Shown piece after piece: positions 1 through 9,176 of a stretch of DNA of 39,971 nucleotides. Position numbers and translations under genes: made by a program. Where the stretch lies: contig JABWBG010000003.1 in the NCBI GenBank assembly GCA_013360575.1, positions 1 through 39,971 on the forward strand, read 5' to 3'. The notes under the pieces were generated by a model. It saw only the letters and a list, made by a program, of their open reading frames with translations, was not told where the DNA came from and did not search any database. Numbering within the stretch: the stretch's first letter is position 1; every line of letters starts with the position of its first letter. The DNA comes from Caldilineales bacterium (GTDB lineage: Bacteria > Chloroflexota > Anaerolineae > J102).

Positions 1-363
1 CGGGTCGTGGCCGTGGGCGGCTGGAAGCTCTTCCTGGATCCCTTCGTGGCCGCGGCAGCGTACGACAACGCCCGGTTTTTCGAAAATCTGCGCGATTGGC
101 TATTGGCAACCGCGGGCGAGCTGGCCATCCAGCCAGCGGCAACGACAAGCCCCGCGGCGCCGTCTGCCGCGCCCGCGTCCGCGGCCGAGATAGCCGCGAT
201 CGAAGCTGAGTTGCCGCGGCTGCGGGCCTTGCTGGCCAACGCCCGCACCCTGACCCTGACCGCCAGCGGTATGGAGCTGGCCCGCTTGCAGACCGCCATC
301 GCCGAATTGGAGGAGCAGATCCGCCAACAAGAGGCAGAGCTGGACCGCCTGCACGCGGGGTAG
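1..363 (+). CDS. C-terminal part of an unidentified protein (left end outside window)
   Basis: The frame is open from base 1 to a TAG at 361-363, so this is the last ~120 codons of a gene that begins before the window. The first ~35 residues (VGGWKLF, then DNARFFENLRDWLL) resemble the end of a DUF4350/GATase-like fold in which a hydrophobic strand is followed by an N-x-x-F-F-x-N-L-x-x-W-L helix. This is a weak recognition. It is followed by an Ala/Pro/Ser-rich linker and a C-terminal charged helix (about residues 60-118) rich in Leu, Glu and Arg that should form a coiled coil. A GTG lies at 7-9, but a true start there is unlikely because the domain would begin in mid-fold. Function unknown. 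Confidence 0.6.
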   Translation, partial: RVVAVGGWKLFLDPFVAAAAYDNARFFENLRDWLLATAGELAIQPAATTSPAAPSAAPASAAEIAAIEAELPRLRALLANARTLTLTASGMELARLQTAIAELEEQIRQQEAELDRLHAG

Positions 364-412
364 ACGATAGACGATAGTCGTTGATTGTTGATTGTTGATT
401 GTTGATTGTTGA
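361..412. repeat. 7-bp tandem repeats in spacer
   Basis: TAGACGA occurs twice from 361, followed by four perfect copies of TTGATTG at 381-408 and a partial copy. The array fills the spacer after the partial first gene and ends about 24 bp before the next start codon. It belongs to the family of 7-8 bp degenerate tandem arrays seen in several other spacers of this window. Confidence 0.85.
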
Positions 413-435
413 AACGCTTGCTCCCGGAGGTTCTA

Positions 436-789
436 ATGAAACAAAATCATTGGCGCCGCTTCCTGCTTTGGACGCCCAGAATCCTGGGCATCCTCTTCGC
501 TCTTTTCATCAGCCTGTTCGCTTTCGATGTATTTGCCGAGGGATATGGCTTTTGGGAGACGTTATGGGCGCTACTCATGCACCTCATCCCCACGGCGCTG
601 GTGGGGATCGCCACGATCCTGGCCTGGCGCCGGCCGCTGTGGGGCGGTCTGCTCTTCTGCGGCCTGGCCGCGATCTACGTGATCATGACCCACGGTCGTC
701 TGGATTGGGCGCTGATCATCGCCGGCCCCGCCCTGCTGACCGGCTTGCTCTTCCTGGCCGATGCCTACACCCGTCGCAAGACGGTTTGA
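436..789 (+). CDS. small integral membrane protein, about four TM segments (DUF7670-like)
   Basis: The gene encodes 117 residues, starting at the ATG at 436, which has a good ribosome binding site (GGAGG at 426-430). Upstream in-frame TTG codons lack one. After a basic N-terminus (MKQNHWRR) the protein is almost entirely hydrophobic, with segments near residues 10-28, 35-57, 63-80 and 88-108 separated by short basic or polar turns. That is the layout of small four-helix inner-membrane proteins annotated DUF7670 or hypothetical. No catalytic motif is visible. The stop codon lies inside the -35 box of the valS leader promoter, so it is probably not cotranscribed with valS from its own promoter. 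Function unknown. Confidence 0.75.
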   Translation: MKQNHWRRFLLWTPRILGILFALFISLFAFDVFAEGYGFWETLWALLMHLIPTALVGIATILAWRRPLWGGLLFCGLAAIYVIMTHGRLDWALIIAGPALLTGLLFLADAYTRRKTV

Positions 790-814
790 CAGCCCCGGCC
801 CCTTTCTATACAAT
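786..814 (+). promoter_or_regulatory. sigma-70 type promoter of the valS T-box leader
   Basis: TTGACA at 786-791 and TACAAT at 809-814 are separated by 17 bp, close to consensus. The -35 box overlaps the stop codon of the upstream membrane-protein gene. Transcription would begin near 821, just ahead of T-box stem I. Confidence 0.7.
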
Positions 815-953
815 GCCCCCACAATTGCATTCTTGATCGACTGCGATCCGGAGGAGTAGGTTGCCAACCATCGTCAGAGAGGCAGGGCCGCCGGCTGCAA
901 GCCCCGCCCGATGCGTCCAACCGAACGTCGCCGGTGAGTCGGTGAGTTGAAGG

Positions 954-1046
954 TTTTGGTAGATTGCTAATTGGTAGATTGGTAAATTGGTCTTGAGTAC
1001 GCAAAATTACCAATCTACCAATCTACCAATTTACCACTCTACCACC
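954..1046. repeat. AT-rich 8-bp tandem repeats forming a long inverted repeat inside the T-box
   Basis: The left arm is built from GGTAGATT/GGTAAATT units (about 954-992). The right arm is built from TACCAATC/TACCAATT units (about 1008-1046). The arms are complementary over much of their length, so the RNA would fold into an extended hairpin between stem I and the antiterminator. Confidence 0.8.
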
Positions 1047-1128
1047 CTAAACCCACCCGGGTCAGCCCGTTACAGCGAACCAAGTGGGCGGCGAAACACC
1101 ATCGCCGTCAACCAAGGTGGTACCACGG

Positions 1129-1163
1129 AGCCTTCCGTCCTTGTGACGAGAAGGCTTTTTTGT
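1129..1163 (+). terminator. valS leader: intrinsic terminator of the valS T-box
   Basis: AGCCTT (1129-1134) pairs with AAGGCT (1151-1156), and a run of T follows directly. The 5' arm lies right after the T-box sequence, so the antiterminator and terminator are mutually exclusive. Confidence 0.8.
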
Positions 1164-1232
1164 TGGATATTGGGTACTGGACAGTGGATATTCGGCGTAC
1201 CGCCTGCACGCAATACCCACTATCCAATACCA
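1164..1232. repeat. 7-bp-period inverted repeat between terminator and valS start
   Basis: Heptads of the TATTGGG/TACTGGA/CAGTGGA type (about 1164-1195) are answered by roughly complementary CCAATAC/CCACTAT heptads (about 1209-1232). The element sits between the attenuator and the valS start codon, so it would be part of the read-through mRNA leader. Confidence 0.65.
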
Positions 1233-1265
1233 TGAACCTCCACTCCCATTCATGAGGCTCCATCC

Positions 1266-3962
<2,697 letters not shown>

Positions 3963-3984
3963 GGGGCAGGCCGAACCACGCGAA

Positions 3985-4015
3985 GGCACCGGCCCTCTCG
4001 CCAGGGGCCGGTGTC
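3985..4015 (+). terminator. GC-rich hairpin after valS
   Basis: CACCGGCCC (3987-3995) pairs with GGGCCGGTG (4005-4013) across a 9-nt loop, about 25 bp after the valS stop codon. Only a short T-rich stretch follows, so this is a likely but not ideal intrinsic terminator. Confidence 0.6.
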
Positions 4016-4063
4016 TTCACCGCTTGACACTCTCACTCCCGCTACCTTTCCAGCCAAGTGGCA

Positions 4064-4173
4064 GTTCCATGAGAAAAATTCGCCAATCGCTTCATGGAAC
4101 TTGCTGAAAGAGCAACTGGCCGAGGCCAAACGGCAAGTTCCATGAGAAAAATTCGCCAATCGCTTCATGGAAC
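4064..4173. repeat. two identical 37-bp palindromic repeats with a 36-bp spacer (CRISPR-like unit)
   Basis: The same 37-bp sequence occurs at 4064-4100 and 4137-4173 with no mismatch, separated by 36 bp (4101-4136). Each copy begins GTTCCATGA and ends TCATGGAAC, giving 9-bp inverted ends around a 19-nt centre. Length, spacing and GTT...AAC ends all match a minimal CRISPR array, but no cas gene lies in the window and two copies are too few to be sure. The spacer reads as open codons with a coiled-coil flavour (LKEQLAEAKRQ) in one frame. The alternative is a pair of REP-like extragenic palindromes. Confidence 0.55.
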
Positions 4174-4195
4174 CGAGGGGATCATAGCACAGTGA

Positions 4196-4213
4196 GCGTC
4201 AGGGAATCGTCAG
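4196..4213 (+). promoter_or_regulatory. candidate SARP-type operator, copy 1
   Basis: GCGTCAGGGAATCGTCAG contains CGTCAG twice with an 11-bp period (4197-4202 and 4208-4213). Streptomyces SARP regulators (winged helix plus BTAD) bind direct repeats of this period just upstream of a -10 box. Here TATTGT at 4221-4226 follows after 7 bp. The same 18-mer recurs at 4269. The gene downstream encodes a BTAD protein. Confidence 0.45.
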
Positions 4214-4268
4214 TAAATTCTATTGTCCTTCATTAGTACAACACGCGTGAAAAAGTTCTCTTACTGCT

Positions 4269-4286
4269 GCGTCAGGGAATCGTCAG
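4269..4286 (+). promoter_or_regulatory. candidate SARP-type operator, copy 2
   Basis: This is an exact second copy of the 18-bp element at 4196-4213. The two copies are 73 bp apart, close to seven helical turns, so proteins bound to both would face the same side of the DNA. It lies 217 bp before the start of the BTAD-STAND-WD40 gene. Confidence 0.45.
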
Positions 4287-4314
4287 CCGCGCCTGCTCTA
4301 GCCGCAGGGGGAAG

Positions 4315-4343
4315 TTTGAAACGGCCCTCAAGTGCGCTAGAAT
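4315..4343 (+). promoter_or_regulatory. possible promoter of the BTAD-STAND-WD40 gene
   Basis: TTTGAA (4315-4320) and TAGAAT (4338-4343) are 17 bp apart, 160 bp before the chosen start codon. This is a moderate match to sigma-70 boxes. It lies downstream of both putative operators. Confidence 0.3.
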
Positions 4344-4502
4344 AGCCGAAATCGGCGCCAACCGTGCAACGTTTCCTGCGGAGAGGCTTGATCAGAGTCC
4401 TGTCGCAGATCGGCGCCCCACATCTCATTGCCAACCGAAAACGTGGCGCCGGCCAACAGATCTCCGGGCAACGCGCCCCCCTGTATCTACTCATTCTGCC
4501 TC

Positions 4503-7500
4503 ATGCATCCTTCTTCCCCTCTTGCGATTTCTCTGTTCGGATCATTTCTGGTTGCGGCGGACGGCGTTGCGCGCAACGGCTTCGAATCACAAAAGAGCCG
4601 GGCGCTGCTGGCCTATCTGATCGTCGAATCGGATCGCGCGCACAGTCGCGCCACGCTGGCGACGCTGTTTTGGCCCGATTTGTCTCCCGACGTGGCGCGC
4701 AAGAACCTGCGACAGGCGCTTTACAATTTGCGTCAGGTGCTCGGTGAGGGGGTGGTGCTCAGTTCCAATCGTCCAGACGTGCAGATCAACCGGGCCGGGG
4801 GGCATGAGGTGGATGTCTGGGCGTTTACAGCCTGGGTGGACAGGGTCAAGATGCACAACCATCGGCAGTCGGAACTTTGCCCTGACTGCCGTGAGCATTT
4901 GCACCGGGCGGCGCGGCTGTATCGCGGCGAGTTTCTCGCCGGCCTCTCGCTGCCTGATACCGATGAGTTTGAGATGTGGTTGCAGTTGCGCCGGAACCAT
5001 TATCGCGCCGAGGTGATGCGCGCCCTGGATGATCTGGCGGCGCATTACGAACGTGTGCGCGCGTTTGATCTGGCACAGGAGTGTTTGCAGCAACAGCTTG
5101 GCATCGAACCGTGGCGGGAACAATCGCATCAAGGTTTGATGCGGCTGTTTTATCAGCAGGGGCGTGCGGGGGCTGCTCTTCGTCAGTACGAGGTGCTGAA
5201 GCTGGTTTTGCATCAAGAAATGAATGTGGCGCCTTCGACGGACAGCGATCTGTTGGCCGATCTCGTCCGCACGCATGGCATCCAGCCGCAGACGCTCGGC
5301 GACTCCAACCCCTACGTAGGGCTGAATGCGTTCAGCGAGGCGAATGCAGCAGATTTTTTCGGGCGCGAAAAGGTGGTGGACGATCTGATGGCGCTGGTAC
5401 GCGCGCAGGCTTTGGTGGTGCTGATGGGTGCATCCGGCAGTGGCAAGTCATCGATCATCCAGGCAGGGCTGAGCCGGCGCTTGCGCGGCAGAAATGGCAT
5501 GGCCCCAAATGGCGCTGAGCAGTGGCGGATTGCAACATTCCGGCCCGGCGCCGAACCGTTCCTGGCGCTGGCAGAAACGCTGACGCCATTGGGGACACTG
5601 GCTTTGCCGGCAAGCGAGATCGCCCCGCTCCTGCGCAGGGATGCGACCGCGCTGAGGCGGCTGCTCGGCGCAGCCAGGCAGCCGGGGACGGCTAAAACAG
5701 AGCAGGTGGAACGCACCCTGCTGGTTGTGGATGCATTCGAGGAATTGTTCACCTTGTGCCCCGATGCGGAGGCGCGGCGGGCGTTTGTCGATCTTCTGGC
5801 CGGGGACGCGGCGGCGGAGCCTGATGGCGTCAAACTGACCATTTTGCTCTCGCTGCGGGCCGATTTTGCCGGCGAAGCGCTGGCTTTCCGGGCGTTGGCC
5901 GATCAATTCCAGCACAATAGCCTGGTGTTGGGGCCTATGAATCGAGAGGAGCTTGAAACGGCCATCACGATGCCGGCGCGGGTGCGCGGCGTCCTCTACG
6001 AAGCGGGCCTGGTGCAACGTTTGCTGGACGAAGTCGGAAATGAACCGGGGAATCTGCCGTTGTTGCAGTTTGCCCTGACCTTGTTGTGGGAGGGTCATAC
6101 AGGCGGGGTGCTGACGCATGCCCTGTACGATCGTCTGGGCGGCGTGCGCGGGGCGCTGGCCGGCTATGCCGAACAGGTCTTCGAACGGCTTTCCTTGTAT
6201 GATCGCAAGCGCATGCAACAGATTTTCTTACGGGCTGTGCGCCCCGGCGAGGGCACGCCCGACACCCGCCGCCTGCTGCTGGCGGATGAGGTCAGCGCTG
6301 AGGATTGGCGATTGGTGCAGCGCCTGGCCACAGAGCGTCTGCTCGTCACCAATCGAGATGCAGGCGGGCGGGAGACGGCGGAACTGGCGCACGAGTCGAT
6401 GATTCATCATTGGGGCCGCTTGCAGAACTGGCTGGAAAATGATTATCGCTTCCGTTTTTGGCACACGCGACTGCGCGCTGCGGTGGATCAGTGGCAGCAT
6501 GCCAGGCGAGACAGCGGCGGGCTTTTGCGCGGCTCTGCATTGGCCGAGGCCGAAACCTGGCTGGAGGCGCGGGGTGAAGAACTCACCGAAGCGGAGAAAG
6601 CATTCATCCTTGCCGGCGTCGATCATCGCGATCGGCTGGAAAAAGAGGTGGAGGAACGCCGCCGGCTCGAACTGGCGCAGGCGCAGGCCCTGGCCGCGGC
6701 GGAACGTGCACGGGCCGAGTTGGCGGCGAGAAGCCGGCGGCGGCTGCGTTGGGTGGCGGCGGCGCTGGCTATTAGCCTGGGGCTGGGGCTGGCGGCTGCC
6801 GTGATGGCCTATCAACAAGCGCAAGAAGCCACGCGGCAAGCCGTGAAAGCGCAAGCCCGCCAACTGAGCGCCCAGGCCCAGAATCTGGCGGCCACTGAGC
6901 TTGACACGGCCCTGCTCCTGGCCCAGGAGAGTGCACGCCTCAACGCCGCGCCTGGCGATGTCGGCGAGTTGCTGCTGGGCTTTGACTACAGCCCGCTGGT
7001 CTCGACCATCCTGCACGGGGACGCCGCCCCCATGCACAGCGTCGCGTTCCTGGCCGGAAGCAGGGATCACGTGGTCGCGTCCGCCGAGGGCGCAACCCGT
7101 GTGTGGGATTTGACGGCAGGAAGGGAAGCAAAAACGCTGTTCGAAACAGAATCAGGGTCGTTTTCATTTGCCTGGCTCAGCCCAGATGGCCGCCGCGCCG
7201 CCGCGATTGAAGGAGCAGAGGTCATCCTTTGGGATGTAGAAACCGGCGCGGCGGAGAAAAGGCTGAGCGAACACGTTGATACAGTCGATTTCCTGTCCTT
7301 TTCCGGGGACGGTTCCCGGCTGGTGACAGGCAGTGTGGACGGCGCCCTGATCCTGCGTGACGCCGACACAGGCGCGCCGCTCAGTCAATTCGTGTATGAC
7401 GGTTCCGGCGGCATGGCGCTGATGGCGAACGGCGAGAGGCTGGCGATGTTCGATGAATTCGATGATCGCATGGGGATCGAGATCTGGGATATGCAGCTGG

Positions 7501-8915
7501 GGGAGCGCGTGTCGGGGCCATTTTTCGGTCACGATGGCACGATTCACAGCATTACTGCCAGCCCTGACGGCTTGTTGCTGGCGACTACCGGCTTTGACAA
7601 GACGGTGCGGCTTTGGCATGGCCTGACCGGCGAACCCCTGGCTGCGCCCCTGATCGGGCATAGCGCGCGGGTCTTGTCGGCGGCGTTCAGTCCAGATTCG
7701 AAGCTGCTGGCCACCGGAGGCGCCGACAACAAGATCATCCTGTGGGATGTGGCCTCCAGGCAGGCGCTGGGGTCGCCGCTGGCCGGGCACGGCAACTGGG
7801 TGCGGGCGTTGGCGTTCAGCGCCGACGGGCAACGGCTGGCATCGGCGGACGCAGAGGGCAAGGTGTTTATCTGGGATTTGAGTAAGCGCCAGGTGTTGAG
7901 AGGGCATACGGATCGCGTGCGTGTGGTGGCGTTCAGCCCGGACGGGCGCGAGGCGCTGACCAGCAGTTTCGATGCCACCCTGCGCGCCTGGGACGCGGCC
8001 AGCGGCCAACCGACGGGCGAGTTCCCGGCCGGGCACGAGGCCGCCATCACCGCCATCGCGTACAGCCCGGATGGGCGCACCATCGCCTCTGCCGATGCAG
8101 ACGGCGTGCTGCTCCTGTGGGATGCAGTCACCCGCCAACTGCGGACGCCCCCCCTGCTGGCGCACGAAGATCTGATCATCAGCCTGGCCTTCACGCCGGC
8201 GGGCGATCGGTTGGCTTCTGGCGATTTCGCAGGCCTGATCCATCTCTGGGATGTCGCCACCGGCCGCCGCCTGCAGGCCGCCACGCAGGCCCACGCAAAC
8301 GCCTGGACGCTGGCGCTGGCGTTTAGCCCAGACGGAACGCTGCTGGCGTCGGGCGGTACCGACTCGAACATCGCCTTGTGGCGGGCCGCAAAAACCACCG
8401 AAGCGGCAGAGACGCCGCTGGAATCTGCCGGCGAGCCTCTGACCGGGCACCAGAATTGGGTCACCAGCTTGCTCTTCAGCGCCGACGGCAGCCAACTGAT
8501 CTCGGCCAGCAGCGATCAAACCATCCGCCTGTGGGATGTGGCCAGCGGCGCAGCCGTGGCAGAACCACTGGTCGGGCATGAAGCGCAGGTGTGGGGGGTG
8601 CAATTCTACCCGCCGCATGGCGGCAAAATGCTGGTCTCCCTTGGCGGCGACGGCAGCATCCTCTGGTGGGACATGGCGACGCGCCAGCCCCTGCTGCCCC
8701 CCCTGCACACCCACACCGAGACCGAGTCCTTTGCCATCAGCGCGGATGGCAGCCGTTTGCTGATCGGGACGCTCGACGCCACCGCGCAACTGTGGCAGAT
8801 CGATGCCCGGCCCTGGCCGGAGCAAGCGTGCAGCATCGCCCGCCGCGTGTTGAACGAAGCGGAGTGGCAAAGGTTCATGGGGGAGACGCCCTATGATCCG
8901 GCCTGTAGGTACTAA
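4503..8915 (+). CDS. BTAD-STAND NTPase-WD40 giant regulator
   Basis: The protein has 1470 residues. An OmpR-like winged helix (about 8-95, opening ISLFGSFLVAADG) leads into a bacterial transcriptional activator domain (about 100-250). An nSTAND1 NTPase begins at NPYVGLNAF and has a Walker A motif GASGSGKSS (309-317, Lys315) and a Walker B LLVVDAFEE (Asp410). A charged helix and one hydrophobic segment (about 746-768) follow. Fourteen WD40 repeats (about 839-1432), each ending W/R-D-like, suggest two seven-bladed propellers. The start at 4503 is preferred because the winged-helix fold begins there; an open frame from 4428 adds 25 unlikely residues, and no clear ribosome binding site is seen. 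STAND proteins of this build are thought to be ATP-switch signalling regulators. The membrane segment between the DNA-binding and sensing parts is notable. The stop codon lies inside the first 82-bp repeat. Confidence 0.9.
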   Translation: MHPSSPLAISLFGSFLVAADGVARNGFESQKSRALLAYLIVESDRAHSRATLATLFWPDLSPDVARKNLRQALYNLRQVLGEGVVLSSNRPDVQINRAGGHEVDVWAFTAWVDRVKMHNHRQSELCPDCREHLHRAARLYRGEFLAGLSLPDTDEFEMWLQLRRNHYRAEVMRALDDLAAHYERVRAFDLAQECLQQQLGIEPWREQSHQGLMRLFYQQGRAGAALRQYEVLKLVLHQEMNVAPSTDSDLLADLVRTHGIQPQTLGDSNPYVGLNAFSEANAADFFGREKVVDDLMALVRAQALVVLMGASGSGKSSIIQAGLSRRLRGRNGMAPNGAEQWRIATFRPGAEPFLALAETLTPLGTLALPASEIAPLLRRDATALRRLLGAARQPGTAKTEQVERTLLVVDAFEELFTLCPDAEARRAFVDLLAGDAAAEPDGVKLTILLSLRADFAGEALAFRALADQFQHNSLVLGPMNREELETAITMPARVRGVLYEAGLVQRLLDEVGNEPGNLPLLQFALTLLWEGHTGGVLTHALYDRLGGVRGALAGYAEQVFERLSLYDRKRMQQIFLRAVRPGEGTPDTRRLLLADEVSAEDWRLVQRLATERLLVTNRDAGGRETAELAHESMIHHWGRLQNWLENDYRFRFWHTRLRAAVDQWQHARRDSGGLLRGSALAEAETWLEARGEELTEAEKAFILAGVDHRDRLEKEVEERRRLELAQAQALAAAERARAELAARSRRRLRWVAAALAISLGLGLAAAVMAYQQAQEATRQAVKAQARQLSAQAQNLAATELDTALLLAQESARLNAAPGDVGELLLGFDYSPLVSTILHGDAAPMHSVAFLAGSRDHVVASAEGATRVWDLTAGREAKTLFETESGSFSFAWLSPDGRRAAAIEGAEVILWDVETGAAEKRLSEHVDTVDFLSFSGDGSRLVTGSVDGALILRDADTGAPLSQFVYDGSGGMALMANGERLAMFDEFDDRMGIEIWDMQLGERVSGPFFGHDGTIHSITASPDGLLLATTGFDKTVRLWHGLTGEPLAAPLIGHSARVLSAAFSPDSKLLATGGADNKIILWDVASRQALGSPLAGHGNWVRALAFSADGQRLASADAEGKVFIWDLSKRQVLRGHTDRVRVVAFSPDGREALTSSFDATLRAWDAASGQPTGEFPAGHEAAITAIAYSPDGRTIASADADGVLLLWDAVTRQLRTPPLLAHEDLIISLAFTPAGDRLASGDFAGLIHLWDVATGRRLQAATQAHANAWTLALAFSPDGTLLASGGTDSNIALWRAAKTTEAAETPLESAGEPLTGHQNWVTSLLFSADGSQLISASSDQTIRLWDVASGAAVAEPLVGHEAQVWGVQFYPPHGGKMLVSLGGDGSILWWDMATRQPLLPPLHTHTETESFAISADGSRLLIGTLDATAQLWQIDARPWPEQACSIARRVLNEAEWQRFMGETPYDPACRY

Positions 8916-9152
8916 GTGAGTTGCACGACCGCCCAACGATTCAACGCGATAGCGAGTCGCTGCCGGCGGTCGTGCAACTCACTTGCGGAGGTACTAAGTA
9001 AGTTGCACAACCGCCCAACGATTCAGCGCGATAGCGAGTCGCTGCCGGCGGTCGTGCAACTCACTTGCGGAGGTACTAAGTAAGTTGCACGACCGCCCAA
9101 CGATTCAACGCGATAGCGAGTCGCTGCCGGCGGTCGTGCAACTCACTTGCCG
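8907..9152. repeat. three tandem 82-bp palindromic units
   Basis: Units begin at 8907, 8989 and 9071 (AGGTACTAAGT...), an exact 82-bp period with only a few base differences. Each contains about 20-bp inverted arms, AGT[G/A]AGTTGCACGACCGCC and its complement, around a ~31-nt centre with its own GCGA...TCGC pairing. In copy 2 one left-arm base is changed (CACAACC). The first unit supplies the TAA stop of the upstream gene. The array separates two convergent genes. It could be a terminator cluster, a REP/BIME-type array or a MITE-derived repeat. A degenerate further piece (CGGCGATTCAGCGCGATTG) lies at about 9151-9169. Confidence 0.9.
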
Positions 9153-9176
9153 GCGATTCAGCGCGATTGTTCTCTC

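Larger units (their letters stand above)
838..1163 (+). promoter_or_regulatory. T-box riboswitch leader of valS
   Basis: The conserved T-box segment lies at 1113-1127 (AAGGTGGTACCACG) and is followed by an intrinsic terminator, the classic tRNA-sensing attenuation arrangement ahead of an aminoacyl-tRNA synthetase gene. Stem I is recognisable: 838-841 pairs with 938-941 and 848-851 with 931-934. It contains GGAGGAGTAGG, AGAGAGG and a GGCTGCAAGCC-like distal hairpin. The likely specifier codon is GTC (valine) at 927-929, in the context GAAC-GTC-G, which agrees with the downstream valyl-tRNA synthetase. Uncharged tRNA-Val should stabilise the antiterminator and allow valS transcription. The linker between stem I and the antiterminator is unusually long and holds an AT-rich inverted repeat. 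Confidence 0.85.

Noticed and set aside
4064-4286. One continuous 73-bp tandem repeat covering both the 37-bp and the 18-bp repeat pairs
   Set aside because: Both pairs share a 73-bp offset, but the sequences between do not align, so they are treated as separate elements.
7164-8936. 590-residue minus-strand frame opposite the WD40 region
   Set aside because: It mirrors the repeated WD40 codons and has no recognisable fold or ribosome binding site.
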